The notes: a model not told the origin generated them from the sequence alone. Positions 33,934 through 43,104 are shown, counted from the first letter of the stretch. The stretch is DNA of 64,000 bases from Lachnospiraceae bacterium (GCA_021769135.1 JAETTM010000008.1:24677-88676), one strand, 5' to 3'. Program-made: numbers and translations.

Positions 33934-35040
33934 TTAATTGATGCCCTGGCGGAACACTTCCGGCCTGCTGCACGTGGATTCCACTTTCTCAAAAGCCCCT
34001 GTATCGCTGCTTTTCATCATCTGGCATATGGTATCCAGCACATGGTATGCCATTTCCTTGCTGGCCCTGTTCTTCTTGCCTTCCCGGATAGCCTGCGCCA
34101 TTTCAGAAGGCCCGATGCCCCTGCAATTTTCCGAATAAGGGGATACCGGCTCCAAGAGGGTGCTTTCCACTTTTCCATCAGCGCCGTTTTGGATAACTGA
34201 AATGTCCCCGCCGAATTGATTGGGGTCGGAAATCGTCAGGACCCCTTTTGTTCCGTAAATTTTAAAATCCGCCAAATCCCTGGCGATGCTGTCGCCGTTT
34301 AAAGAAAAAGTGCCCAAAATGCCATTTTCCAGTTCTATCACAGCACTTACCTGGCTCTCGTTGGGATAAGAATATTCTTTCCCGTAATCCGGACTCTCTT
34401 TGCAAATATTTTTACGGACTTCTTTCCTGTTTTTCACAATGGCCGCCACCCGTTCCACAGGGCCGAGCAGGCTTACAAGGGCGGTCAGATAATATACCCC
34501 ATAATCATAGCAAATGCCTCCGCCCTGCATGCGGAGGAAGGTAAATATGCTTGCCAAGAAGTCGATTTCCCTGTTGGCGCTGATTTCAAAAGAAGTCACC
34601 TCGCCCAGTATCCCATCATCAATCGCTTTCCTCCCCGTCTGCAATGCAGCCCCCAGAAAAGTATCCGGTGCGGAACCTAAGTATAGCCCCTTTTCTTCCG
34701 CCAGCTTTAACAGTTCTTCCGCTTCTTTTACCGAAACCGTCATCGTTTTTTCGGTATATACGTGTTTCCCCGCCATCAGACCCCGGCGGATTAATTCATA
34801 ATGGGTGGGCGCCGGCGTTAAAATTACAAGCATCTCCACCGAAGAATCCTCCAGGATTTCCTCAAAAGTGCATGCTCGTATTCCGTATTTTTCCGCCTTT
34901 TTCACTGCGCTTTCCAAATGTCTGGCGCAGCAGCTTATAACCTCCAGATTTGAAAATCTATGCATCATATTTTTCAGGTAAATATCGCTGATAGAACCGC
35001 AGCCTACCACCGCCGTTTTCATTTTTTCTGCTTTCTCCAT
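33934..35040 (-). CDS. Gfo/Idh/MocA family oxidoreductase
   Basis: 368 residues from the ATG at 35040 (AAAGGGAGAAAAAT before it). The N-terminal Rossmann fold shows TAVVGCGSISDIYLKNM. The family EKP motif appears as TEKTMTVSVKEAEEL, where Lys is kept and Pro is changed to Thr. The C-terminal domain contains GGGICYDYGVYYLTALVSLL with residues of the usual GxxxDxGxxxxd pattern. These enzymes oxidise or reduce sugars, inositols or amino acid derivatives with NAD(P). It lies 41 bases downstream of holA, and no sugar cluster adjoins it, so the substrate is unknown. Confidence 0.88.
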   Translation of the reverse strand: MEKAEKMKTAVVGCGSISDIYLKNMMHRFSNLEVISCCARHLESAVKKAEKYGIRACTFEEILEDSSVEMLVILTPAPTHYELIRRGLMAGKHVYTEKTMTVSVKEAEELLKLAEEKGLYLGSAPDTFLGAALQTGRKAIDDGILGEVTSFEISANREIDFLASIFTFLRMQGGGICYDYGVYYLTALVSLLGPVERVAAIVKNRKEVRKNICKESPDYGKEYSYPNESQVSAVIELENGILGTFSLNGDSIARDLADFKIYGTKGVLTISDPNQFGGDISVIQNGADGKVESTLLEPVSPYSENCRGIGPSEMAQAIREGKKNRASKEMAYHVLDTICQMMKSSDTGAFEKVESTCSRPEVFRQGIN

Positions 35041-35081
35041 ATTTTTCTCCCTTTCTCTTTCCCAATACTTCGTTCCCAAAA

Positions 35082-36059
35082 TCACACGCTGTAACGCACA
35101 ATCAACAGTTCCACGCTCATAATATCTTTTATCTTACCTGTTTTCACGGATTCCTCCATTTCCACGCATGCCTCCAAGGCCTGGCGCAAATCGGAAGCTT
35201 TGAATTTGGAGGCCTGGGCCGCATATTTCCCCGCTATAAAGGGCGGCAGGCTCACCTTCTGCCCAATTGTCTTATTATCATAGCCTTTGGCTTTCAGCTC
35301 TTTTACCTGAAGAAGCGTATTGAACTGCCGCGTAATCAGCACGAGGATACGCATGGCCGGTTCTTTTAAGGCCAGCAAATCGTAATACAGGTCCAATGCC
35401 TTTTTCTGCTGCTTATCGGCAACGGCGTTTATCATATCGAAAATATGGCTGCTCACCCGTTTCGTGCATATATTTTCGATATCCTGTTCCCGAACCGCGT
35501 CCTTTTCCATGCAATAACACATTAATTTTTCCAGTTCCTTGTGGATATTCTCCATATCCGTGCCCGTTTTTTCCAGGAAATAAAGGAGTGCCGGTTCCGT
35601 AATCTGTTTGCCTTCCTTTTTTATCATGCCGAGAATCCATTTTTTTAAGGTCGCCTCGCTCTGTACCGGGAATTCCACCGCCATCCCTCTGGAAGAAACT
35701 GCTTTGAAAAGCTTGCTCCGTTTATCCACTTCCGTTTCCACGAAAATGAAATATGCGCTTTCCGCTGGTTCCTGCAAATATTCCGCCAGCTGTTCCCCTC
35801 CATGCTTAAACAGGCCGCTGTTTTCCATCACAATTACTCTCCTGTCAGCAAAGAAAGGCAAGGTTTCCGCCAAGTCTATCACAGCCGGAACGGAAATATC
35901 TTTCCCTTCGAAGTAGCTGCAATTCATCGTATCCCCCTCCGCTGCCATGGCCTGCTTCAGCCTGTTCCTGTACTGCTTGCGCAGATAGGCTTCTTCCCCG
36001 TAAAGAAGGTAAACCTGTTTAAATTTACCACTTTTTATATCTTCATTGATTCTCTGCAT
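35082..36059 (-). CDS. holA: DNA polymerase III delta subunit
   Basis: 325 residues. The delta subunit opens the sliding clamp in the clamp-loader complex. The typical start KQVYLLYGEEAYLRKQYRN is followed by the AAA+-like region with DRRVIVMENSGLFK and YFIFVETEVDKRSKLFKAV, then a helical lid (FLEKTGTDMENIHKELEKL) and the C-terminal collar domain with LVLITRQFNTLLQVKELKAKG. Length matches the family. It is a housekeeping gene and marks the end of the conserved block before the nuclease remnants. Confidence 0.93.
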   Translation of the reverse strand: MQRINEDIKSGKFKQVYLLYGEEAYLRKQYRNRLKQAMAAEGDTMNCSYFEGKDISVPAVIDLAETLPFFADRRVIVMENSGLFKHGGEQLAEYLQEPAESAYFIFVETEVDKRSKLFKAVSSRGMAVEFPVQSEATLKKWILGMIKKEGKQITEPALLYFLEKTGTDMENIHKELEKLMCYCMEKDAVREQDIENICTKRVSSHIFDMINAVADKQQKKALDLYYDLLALKEPAMRILVLITRQFNTLLQVKELKAKGYDNKTIGQKVSLPPFIAGKYAAQASKFKASDLRQALEACVEMEESVKTGKIKDIMSVELLIVRYSV

Positions 36060-36150
36060 GGCTATTCTCCCACTGCCTTTATCATATTTTCTGTTACATC
36101 ATATTTTACCAAAGTCCGCCGGTTATTGCTATATGGATTTTGCAATATTT

Positions 36151-36200
36151 ATTCCCGCGAGCAACGAGCCAAGTGGCTGCTTGCAGCGGGGTATTTGACT
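36151..36200 (+). repeat. Interspersed repeat, GCGAGCAACGAGCCAAG type, copy A
   Basis: TTCCCGCGAGCAACGAGCC followed by AAGTGGCTGCTTGCAGCGGGG. The same sequence with two substitutions lies inverted at 49702-49733. I see nothing else in the 36060-36355 gap beyond this repeat and AT-rich sequence. Confidence 0.6.
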
Positions 36201-36355
36201 TTCTCCGTACTTGCCATCCAAAAGAGTATATGTTAAAATAATTACAAGCAAAGATGCAAATCTAAGAATCTGAAAGTTTCTTGACGGACATTCGATATAG
36301 TCCGTATCCGGGCGGATGAATCTGCCTAACTCCTTGCTTACCACTAACTAAATAA

Positions 36356-36496
36356 CTCAGGGAGGATAAGGACCTTGCGAAGTATACGTTCAGCGAACAG
36401 TGCGAGAAAGTGCCGGGGCTTGCGCTGGGGGATGGAGAAAGGGGGATTGACCTTGGAATGAAAGTATGGTTGGACAAAAGAAGTGTTGGTACATAA
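36356..36496 (+). pseudogene. Fragment resembling an Rpn/PDDEXK-family nuclease
   Basis: An open stretch without a start codon reads DKDLAKYTFSEQCEKVPGL, then ALGDGERGIDLGMKVW, ending in TAA. The pattern YTF-x-E-x-C-x5-GL-x-LGDG is reminiscent of the middle of Rpn (recombination-promoting nuclease) family proteins. Everything else of that roughly 300-residue protein is missing. It is probably a deletion scar that joined two nuclease genes. Confidence 0.4.
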
Positions 36497-37097
36497 TATA
36501 TCAATAAAATCTTACGAGAAATTTCTTTTAAATCAAACTAATTTCGAAAAACAGTTACCGGAAGAATATAGAAAGCAAGCAAAATTAGCAGTCAAAGATG
36601 AATATACATTTGACTTTATGGAATTGTCGGTGAAACATAGTGAACATGAATTAGAACAAGAATTAATACAACATATTCAAAAATTTTTATCAGAAATGGG
36701 AGGTATGTTTGCATTTATTGGGAACCAATATAAAATAGTAGTTGACGGCGATGAATTTTTTATAGATTTATTGTTATATCATCGTAAATTAAGATGCCTA
36801 GTGGCAATAGAATTGAAAATAGGTAAATTCGAACCGTCTGATATGGGGCAATTACAGTTTTATTTGACAGCGTTAAATGAACAAGAAAAACTTCCTGATG
36901 AGAATGAATCTATTGGAATTATTATATGCCGAAGCAAGAATAGGACTGTAGTTGAATATGCATTAAAAAGCGCAACGGTGCCAATGGGAGTGGCAACTTA
37001 TAAAATTAGCAATGAGTTACCAATAAACATGCGTGAATTACTTCGAACACTTTGCCTTTATGTAGTGAAACCAATTATATTAGTGAATGCCCGATAA
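36483..37097 (+). pseudogene. C-terminal part of a YhcG/DUF1016 PDDEXK nuclease
   Basis: The 204-codon frame begins with a TTG lacking a ribosome site. It matches the C-terminal two thirds of DUF1016 nucleases: ELEQELIQHIQKFLSEMGG, YKIVVDGDEFFIDLLLYHR with the catalytic Asp, LVAIELKIGKFEPSDMGQLQ with the E-x-K pair, and IGIIICRSKNRTVVEYAL. The N-terminal DUF1016_N domain is missing, so it is truncated, though the catalytic core is complete. Its AT-rich composition differs from the flanking genes and suggests transfer. The frame overlaps the Rpn-like fragment by 14 bases. If expressed it could still be an active nuclease. Confidence 0.75.
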
Positions 37098-37098
37098 G

Positions 37099-37971
37099 TC
37101 AACCGGGCTCTTCCCCAAACAGCTGCTCCGAAAACTGGCTGATATCGGGAACCGTCCATCCCTTCTTTTCTATTTTTTCCTCCATTTCCTCCAGTTCCTC
37201 TTTCCCCATACTGTCATTGGGCGCGGAAGTGGGTTTGGAAAGTTCTATGCTCATCGTGGCAGCCATCCCGCCTATCGTACGGGTCATCACCAGGACCCTG
37301 GAGCCGTCGGGCTTTATTTCAATGTCGGTCTCCACTTTGGATTCTTCCTGTTTGTCTTTAACCTTCTTCTCCTTTTCCTCTTTTTCCTGTTCCAGCGTAT
37401 TTAAGAATTTCTTGTACTCCATATATCCTTTCAGGTTGCCCGCTTTGTACTGCATTTCCATCACTTCTTTTATGATTTCCAGCCAGTTTTCCTTGCAGGA
37501 TAAACTGTCCTGCCCATGTTTCCCGCTCATATCCTTATGGTGGGCATGGGCCATCATAAATCTTTGCAGCGCATCCGGGCATTTGCCGCTGTCGCTTAAA
37601 TATGCGGAATACGCATACATTTCAATAGCATCGCAATTGCTGGGATCCACCTTGGAAATATCCACCATCCTCTCCGTCACATTTCCATTTGCATCCCATA
37701 TTTTCACTTTATAAACCGGATTTGCAGGGTCAAAATCCCTGGGCTGGTAAACGGTCATAGAAGTATTCTCCGTAGCGCAGGCCCATGCCGTAACTACCTT
37801 CCCGTCCTCTTCCGTCTCCTGCCCGTGCAGAACCAAGCCCTGGGATTCCGATTTTACCGTCCATGACTTATTTGCCGTTTCCTCTTCCTGCTTATTTTTT
37901 TCCGTCCGCGCAATCCCATAGCCCATGGGGTAAGCATTTGTACCGATTCCCTGAATTCCCATATTATCCAT
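37099..37971 (-). CDS. Unknown protein, 290 aa, coiled-coil region
   Basis: I do not recognise a family. The N-terminus MDNMGIQGIGTNAYPMGYGI has no signal peptide and resembles the start of secreted or structure-associated proteins of Lachnospiraceae. A middle region includes SCKENWLEIIKEVMEMQYKA. Residues about 200-225 are a highly charged Glu/Lys helix (LEQEKEEKEKKVKDKQEE), probably a coiled coil. A short segment IKPDGSRVLVMTRTIGGM precedes an acidic end. It lies 70 bases after the repeat-containing protein gene and on the same strand, so the two may work together. Confidence 0.7.
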   Translation of the reverse strand: MDNMGIQGIGTNAYPMGYGIARTEKNKQEEETANKSWTVKSESQGLVLHGQETEEDGKVVTAWACATENTSMTVYQPRDFDPANPVYKVKIWDANGNVTERMVDISKVDPSNCDAIEMYAYSAYLSDSGKCPDALQRFMMAHAHHKDMSGKHGQDSLSCKENWLEIIKEVMEMQYKAGNLKGYMEYKKFLNTLEQEKEEKEKKVKDKQEESKVETDIEIKPDGSRVLVMTRTIGGMAATMSIELSKPTSAPNDSMGKEELEEMEEKIEKKGWTVPDISQFSEQLFGEEPG

Positions 37972-38041
37972 CCTGCCTTTCTCTATTTTTCCATAATCTA
38001 TAGCAGTTCAGTCTTTGGCCAAGCTGTTTCCGTAATCCTTG

Positions 38042-39013
38042 CTATATCCAATTAATATTTGACGATTTGCCGTTCAAATAGTCTTGCCGGTTTCTCGCCG
38101 TGTTCTTATAAGCATTTACCATGTTTGCCCGATTGGCGCTATAGTTCCTGGCTCCATTCCCATTTTCCGCCTGTCCTTTTAATGCTGACAACGCCGATGC
38201 CGACAGGCCGGAAGAAAGCAAAGCCGATGGCGACAGCCCCAGGCCGGAAATTCCGGAAGAAAGCAGCCCTGAGGTTAACAGTCCTGATGAAGATAGCCCT
38301 AAACCTGAAATTCCATAGGGCCATAGCCCGGAGGAAAGCAAATTCGAAGATGTCAGGCCCAAACCGGAAATCCCGGCGTTCAATAGCCCGGAGGCCAACA
38401 GTTCCGATGATGACAGGCCGCCTTGCAGCCCCTGCATCCATCCATAGTTCTTTACCGGAATGGCCGCACCATAGCATTCTTCCGCCGATTTCCCAATGAC
38501 CTGGTAACCCACATCGGCCCCGTAGCTGGGAAGTTCGGTGGAAAATCCCTCCCGCAGCATATCCATAACCTGATTTTCATAGGCGGGATTATCTTTCATA
38601 CTCTCAAATGCTTCTTCCTTAAAAATAAGCATGCCGGAACTGCAGACCCGCATGCTGTCGCTGACCGGCAGGCTGGAAACACGGTTGCATATGTATTGCT
38701 TATACTCATCCAACGTCATCTCTTCCCTGGGCTTATTCATGTCCACGCTGTAGTTCGTCCTTGCAATCGGGGGATGGGCCATTACTACATCCTTTCCCTC
38801 TGGAAACACTGTCATATCCTTTGCCCCTGTTCCTTTTTCTTCCGTCTCCCCGGCCGCCGCATTTTTCATATATTCCTGAAAGGACACCGCATTTTTCCCG
38901 GCGGCTTTTTCCATATTGCCAACTTTCTCCCAGCCATATTTCCTTTCCAACGCTTTGCTGTTATATTCCGCTATCTGATTGCGGTAAATCTCCGCTGCAG
39001 ATTCCACTGTCAT
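38042..39013 (-). CDS. Unknown protein with four 20-residue Leu/Ser/Gly tandem repeats
   Basis: 323 residues from an ATG at 39013 preceded by GGGAAGGGGG; the frame is open upstream to 39145, with another ATG at 39127 but no good ribosome site, so the start is uncertain. The first 240 residues are mixed helical with no known family. Then about four units of 20 residues follow, of the form GLGLSSSGLLTSGLLSSGIS (DNA about 38180-38430). This amphipathic Leu-Ser-Gly pattern could form a solenoid or a membrane-active or adhesive surface. The tail is Asn/Arg-rich. No signal peptide is visible. Confidence 0.65.
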   Translation of the reverse strand: MTVESAAEIYRNQIAEYNSKALERKYGWEKVGNMEKAAGKNAVSFQEYMKNAAAGETEEKGTGAKDMTVFPEGKDVVMAHPPIARTNYSVDMNKPREEMTLDEYKQYICNRVSSLPVSDSMRVCSSGMLIFKEEAFESMKDNPAYENQVMDMLREGFSTELPSYGADVGYQVIGKSAEECYGAAIPVKNYGWMQGLQGGLSSSELLASGLLNAGISGLGLTSSNLLSSGLWPYGISGLGLSSSGLLTSGLLSSGISGLGLSPSALLSSGLSASALSALKGQAENGNGARNYSANRANMVNAYKNTARNRQDYLNGKSSNINWI

Positions 39014-39141
39014 GCCCCCTTCCCGATAAACCTGTAAATCGTCCGGAATGGCTTCCGGGCGGATTACTTTTTCCCTTTCCACAAGCCTTATAATAAATAT
39101 ACGATTCAGCACATGAAAAAGTTTCATCCGCCCGGCTGCAT

Positions 39142-39450
39142 TCAATGCCAGAATAATTTTGTATATTCCGTTTGCGTATCTGCAATGTGGTAGATAAAAA
39201 CGCTCCTGTCAATGACTTTGTAAATGGCGACATGTTTTTTACAAACCACCATACGGTATCCCTGTTCGTTCAGCCAGGCATCCGGCGTCCTTGAACCGGA
39301 ATCAGGGAAGTCCTCCAGCCTTTCAATGGCATTGAGAATGCTGTCGCCCACTTTCCATGCCGTCTCCGCATCAAATTCTATCAAGTAATAATCCTCTATT
39401 TCTTTCAAATCCTCCCAAGCCGAAGGCAAAATTTCAACCTTATATTTCAT
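39142..39450 (-). CDS. RelE/ParE family toxin
   Basis: 102 residues. The RelE/ParE fold is recognisable: YKVEILPSAWEDLKEIEDYY at the start, then AIERLEDFPDSGSRTPD and YRMVVCKKHVAIYKVIDRSVFIYHIADT. Such toxins cleave mRNA on the ribosome (RelE) or poison gyrase (ParE). Residues typical of ParE (a hydrophobic YRMVV then IYKV core) are present, but the subtype is not certain. Its start overlaps the antitoxin end by 11 bases, giving the typical coupled antitoxin-toxin order. Confidence 0.9.
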   Translation of the reverse strand: MKYKVEILPSAWEDLKEIEDYYLIEFDAETAWKVGDSILNAIERLEDFPDSGSRTPDAWLNEQGYRMVVCKKHVAIYKVIDRSVFIYHIADTQTEYTKLFWH

Positions 39451-39706
39451 CCTTCCTCTCCCTCAGTTTCTTTCTTGCCTCCGAAATACTAAGTGTAGGC
39501 ATACCGCTTAAGCGTTCCTGTTCCGCCTGCAGTACATTGGCACGAAGTTTGAGCATCTGTTCCCTCTTTTCAAAGGCATCGATACTCATGAGCACCAAGT
39601 CTCCCTCTCCGTTTTTTGTAATATATATAGGTTCTTTCGTTTCTTTCGCCAACGCCGAAATTGATGCGTAGTCATTTCTAAGTGCTGCAGATGCTTTTAT
39701 AATCAT
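39440..39706 (-). CDS. Phd/YefM family antitoxin
   Basis: 88 residues. The N-terminal DNA-binding part has the pattern SASALRNDYASISALAKETKEPIYITKNGEGDLVLMSIDAFEK (start MIIKASAALRN), standard for Phd/YefM proteins, where ITKNG and the following beta strands form the dimer. The C-terminal tail (LSISEARKKLRERKDEI) would wrap the toxin. It is the first gene of the pair, with an AGAAGGGAGAAGG ribosome site, and presumably represses its own promoter together with the toxin. Confidence 0.92.
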   Translation of the reverse strand: MIIKASAALRNDYASISALAKETKEPIYITKNGEGDLVLMSIDAFEKREQMLKLRANVLQAEQERLSGMPTLSISEARKKLRERKDEI

Positions 39707-39789
39707 GTCGCCTTCTCCCTTCTATCAATTCTATGATATTATTATATCTATTTTTTCATATGGCGTAAAGTTATTTTTCTGGAAGATTG

Positions 39790-39824
39790 TTACAATTCAC
39801 GGCCCAGACGGCCTTGCATTGTAA
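39790..39824. repeat. Interspersed palindrome, GTTACARTTC type, copy B
   Basis: GTTACAAT pairs with ATTGTAAC around TCACGGCCCAGACGGCCTTGC, with the loop starting like copy A at 33889. It overlaps the last codons of comEC, between comEC and the antitoxin gene. Confidence 0.6.
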
Positions 39825-42076
39825 CGGAAGGTTTCCATTTCCACCCTTCGCCCTTTCTTTTCCACCGTTACCGCCCCATACCCGGGCGTGTCGTAAATCC
39901 TGCTTCCTGTCCTTTCCAGCCGTTCCAGCAGTTCTTCATGGGGATGCCCATACCTGTTATTTTCCCCGCAGGAAATCAGGGCTATGCGGGGAAGCAGTTT
40001 ATCCAGCATCTCCTCCCCGGTAGAATAATTAGAACCATGATGGGCCACTTTTAACAGCGTCAGCCTTCCTGTTTCCCCATATTTCCCCATATATTCCTGG
40101 GCATACTCCCACATCATATCTTCCCCTGCCCCTTCCACATCCCCGGTAAACAGTCCTGTAAAGCCCTGATAGGATAAAAGCAACACAAGGGAATATTCGT
40201 TTGCCTCCTGGGTTTCGTACCCTGCGTAAGGATGCAGGCAGGATATTTCCATTTCCCCATCCTCTATCCGCTGCCCCCGGCTCATGTACAGCACCTGGAT
40301 TCCCCGCTGCTCCGCCAGTTCCTCTATCTCCCTATACTTATCATCCGCGCTCTTTCTTCCGATATCCGGCAGGATAATATGCTTTACTTTCATCCCCAGG
40401 GAGGGGTATTCTTCCAGCAAATCCATGATTCCTCCGCAATGGTCATCGTCCGAATGGGTGATAAAAACCGCTTCCAGGCAATCTACTCCCTTATATTTTA
40501 AATAGGGCAGTATCTGGTATTCCATCACATCCTTTTTCGTGGAGCTGCCGCCGTCGATGAGGTAATTTTTCCCCTCCCCGCTTCTAATATGGATGCAGTC
40601 CCCCTGCCCCACATCCAGCATGGCCACCTGGAACCCGTTTTCCGCCCTGAGGAAAAGGATGCAAAGGGCCGCTAATATCCACTGGGCTTTCCAGAAAGGG
40701 GGCATTCTTCTTTTTATAAAATATTCATAAGCCGCCAGCATGGCCAACAGCAGCAGATAGGAAATAATCTGCCAATTTCCCGGTCTTCCGCTCACCAGCA
40801 CCCCGCTAGGCACCTTCCCGCCAAGCAGGCAGCACTGCTCGTAAAACCATAGAATCCCCCTGTCAACCATGCCTATTCCCCGGGCTATTCCCGGCAATGC
40901 CGCCCCTGTCAGCATACAGCACAGCCCTGCCCCCATTACCGCCGTCATCAGCGGAATCACAGCCAGGTTCAGCACTATGGAATATAGCGGGAATTGATAA
41001 TAGGTTATCAAATGTACGGGCAAAGTTCCCAGCGCAACCGCCAGCCCGGCAGCAAATATCCGCTGTATCTTACTATCTCCCCGCAAAACCGGCAGCAGCA
41101 CCCCTATGGAAGCTACCGCTCCAAAAGAAAATAAAAAGCCGCTGTGCTCCACATATGCAGGCTGCCCGGCCAGCAGCAAAGCCGCTGCCAGCGATAGCGC
41201 TGTCATCATATCGTACGTGCGCCCTGCCATATCCGCAAGAAGATGCAGCGTAAACATCAGGATTGCCCTCGCCGCCGATATGCTCATCCCTGTCATCAGC
41301 CCATAGCTGTATATCATGGCAGCCGAAGCCAATGCCGCAGGCTTAAGGCCCATGCCCCGCTTTCTCAGCCAGCGGTAAAGGCCCATCCCAATCATGGAAA
41401 TATGCAGCCCGGAAATACTTAAAATATGAATAATGGAACTTTGCTGATATAATTTTTTCGTACCTTCATCCAGTCCGTTCCTTTCCCCCAGAAGCATTGC
41501 CTTCATGATAGAAGCTTCTTTTGGCGGAAAAACATCTTCCAGCACTTTTGCCCAATACTCTTTCAGTTCAAAAAGCCCTTCCCTGAAATGCCATGCTTCC
41601 CTGCCCACAGCCATAATTCGTGCCTTGTCCAACCGGAAAGAAATCTTCATCATCCGGTAATATTTGCCCATGTCAAATTCCCCCGGATTCCCCGCCTCTG
41701 CAAAAAGGCGCACTTTCCCTTCCAGCCGCACAACAGCGCCCAGTTTTGGCTCCGATAAATTCCCTTCATCCAAATAGCATATGATATTTTCTATTTCATC
41801 CATGGGATTGTTTTCTGAAGGATTCCTCACAGAATATTGGGAATCCCCGGATTCTTCCCCGAACCCGCTTAAGATATGTACCGACTTTACGTAAATTACC
41901 AAAGTCCTTCCTGAACCCGCCTGTCCTTTATATTCCTTCCGGCATATCTGCCCTTCCAATAGAAGCTGCCGCCCGTCCAAATCCCTAAAATCCGGTACAG
42001 GCGACGGCATCATCTTCGCATGGAGCACAATGATTGCCGAAAAGAGCAGGCAGATAAGGCATAACGGTCTTTTCAT
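39797..42076 (-). CDS. comEC: ComEC/Rec2 DNA-uptake channel
   Basis: 759 residues. ComEC carries transforming DNA across the membrane. The N-terminal part has a few helices and the OB-like DUF4131 domain (QLLLEGQICRKEYKG). The competence domain follows with many helices (QSSIIHILSISGLHISMIGMG, then SAARAILMFTLHLL), and the C-terminal metallo-beta-lactamase domain carries VFITHSDDDHCGGIMDLL and a second His in VAHHGSNYST. The metal ligands (HxDDDH, HH) look intact. Length is typical. It is the last gene of a comEA-response regulator-kinase-GerMN-comEC set, 26 bases after the lipoprotein gene. Confidence 0.93.
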   Translation of the reverse strand: MKRPLCLICLLFSAIIVLHAKMMPSPVPDFRDLDGRQLLLEGQICRKEYKGQAGSGRTLVIYVKSVHILSGFGEESGDSQYSVRNPSENNPMDEIENIICYLDEGNLSEPKLGAVVRLEGKVRLFAEAGNPGEFDMGKYYRMMKISFRLDKARIMAVGREAWHFREGLFELKEYWAKVLEDVFPPKEASIMKAMLLGERNGLDEGTKKLYQQSSIIHILSISGLHISMIGMGLYRWLRKRGMGLKPAALASAAMIYSYGLMTGMSISAARAILMFTLHLLADMAGRTYDMMTALSLAAALLLAGQPAYVEHSGFLFSFGAVASIGVLLPVLRGDSKIQRIFAAGLAVALGTLPVHLITYYQFPLYSIVLNLAVIPLMTAVMGAGLCCMLTGAALPGIARGIGMVDRGILWFYEQCCLLGGKVPSGVLVSGRPGNWQIISYLLLLAMLAAYEYFIKRRMPPFWKAQWILAALCILFLRAENGFQVAMLDVGQGDCIHIRSGEGKNYLIDGGSSTKKDVMEYQILPYLKYKGVDCLEAVFITHSDDDHCGGIMDLLEEYPSLGMKVKHIILPDIGRKSADDKYREIEELAEQRGIQVLYMSRGQRIEDGEMEISCLHPYAGYETQEANEYSLVLLLSYQGFTGLFTGDVEGAGEDMMWEYAQEYMGKYGETGRLTLLKVAHHGSNYSTGEEMLDKLLPRIALISCGENNRYGHPHEELLERLERTGSRIYDTPGYGAVTVEKKGRRVEMETFRYNARPSGP

Positions 42077-42102
42077 TTGCCCTCTCTTTCTAATCTTTCA
42101 TG

Positions 42103-43056
42103 CTAATCCGCCCCAGTCACTAAATTCAAATTTCTCTCATAGGTTACAGACAGGCTTGTATTTTCCCTGAATATCACGTTGGAGTCCCCGTTTACCGCTA
42201 TCTGCACCCTGCTCACGTTGGGCAGCTCCACCAAAGAGTTCACTAGGGAATATATGGCCACGTCGGAAGTGACATTGTAAATCTGGGTCAAAAAGTTTTC
42301 ATTCAGATTCACATAGCAGGTGCCGTCCTTCACCGTGACGCCCACTATCTTTGTTTCCGGATTCAGCGTAGGAAATACTTTGCCTTTAACCTGTTCGCTG
42401 GGGCCGCCGATGACCTGCTCCACCACCAGCCTTTCCATGGAAATATTCGTACTGTAGCTGCTGTATTCCAGCGTCCGGTTGGTCTCCACCAGCCCATCCC
42501 CCGCTTCATTGGCAAAATACAGGCGGATTTTCACCCTTTCCATGGAATTCATTTCCCTTTCCGCATTATCGATGAACATATCCGCGGACATGCTGCCTAT
42601 CACATTGCCCGTATTATCCAATAACGGATTGGAACGTATTTGAAACGAGACGTAGTCCACACCCTTTACCTGGGTCAATGTGCGCACTGCTGCAGCCCGG
42701 GCAAGCACTTCCGTCGTGGGAGGCAGCGTCCGGTACTGTTCGTCGAAATTCAAGACAAGCTGCCCTCCATCCAGCGAATACCCCAGCAGTTCAAAATTTC
42801 CCGCTAAAGGAGCCTTGTATTCCATCTTTTCCGGCGTTGTCATCAGCTGAGAGAGCAATTCCTCTATAACCTCATCCTGATTTAAACCGTCCGCCGTATA
42901 TTCTACGGAAGAAATTTTCGTTTCTTCTTTATTGATTACATATATATTATAAACCCTGCTTTTATCCGTCTGTTCCTCACTTCCGCAGGAGACGGCGGCA
43001 AACAGCCACAGCAGGAAGAATAAAAGCCATATTCTTTTCCCCATATAAATAACCAT
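42103..43056 (-). CDS. GerMN domain lipoprotein
   Basis: 317 residues with a clear lipobox after one helix (LFFLLWLFAAVSCGSEE). Two GerMN domains follow: the first around NKEETKISSVEYTADG and LLGYSLDGGQLVLNFDEQYR, the second around VKIRLYFANEAGDGLV and VTVKDGTCYVNLNENF. GerMN domains occur in the sporulation/germination protein GerM and in LpqB next to the MtrAB two-component system of actinobacteria. By analogy this protein may modulate the kinase encoded upstream. It is placed outside the membrane and in the middle of the operon between the kinase and comEC. An alternative start at MGKR is four codons downstream. Confidence 0.9.
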   Translation of the reverse strand: MVIYMGKRIWLLFFLLWLFAAVSCGSEEQTDKSRVYNIYVINKEETKISSVEYTADGLNQDEVIEELLSQLMTTPEKMEYKAPLAGNFELLGYSLDGGQLVLNFDEQYRTLPPTTEVLARAAAVRTLTQVKGVDYVSFQIRSNPLLDNTGNVIGSMSADMFIDNAEREMNSMERVKIRLYFANEAGDGLVETNRTLEYSSYSTNISMERLVVEQVIGGPSEQVKGKVFPTLNPETKIVGVTVKDGTCYVNLNENFLTQIYNVTSDVAIYSLVNSLVELPNVSRVQIAVNGDSNVIFRENTSLSVTYERNLNLVTGAD

Positions 43057-43104
43057 GCCCTTTCCACAGCCTGCAAACTTTGGGCCGCCTTTTCGTCCGC
43101 CCCA

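Noticed and set aside
38139..38477. Repeat-rich frames on both strands across the 20-residue repeat region
   Set aside because: They are complements of the repeats of the main minus-strand gene; only that frame extends into a non-repetitive protein.
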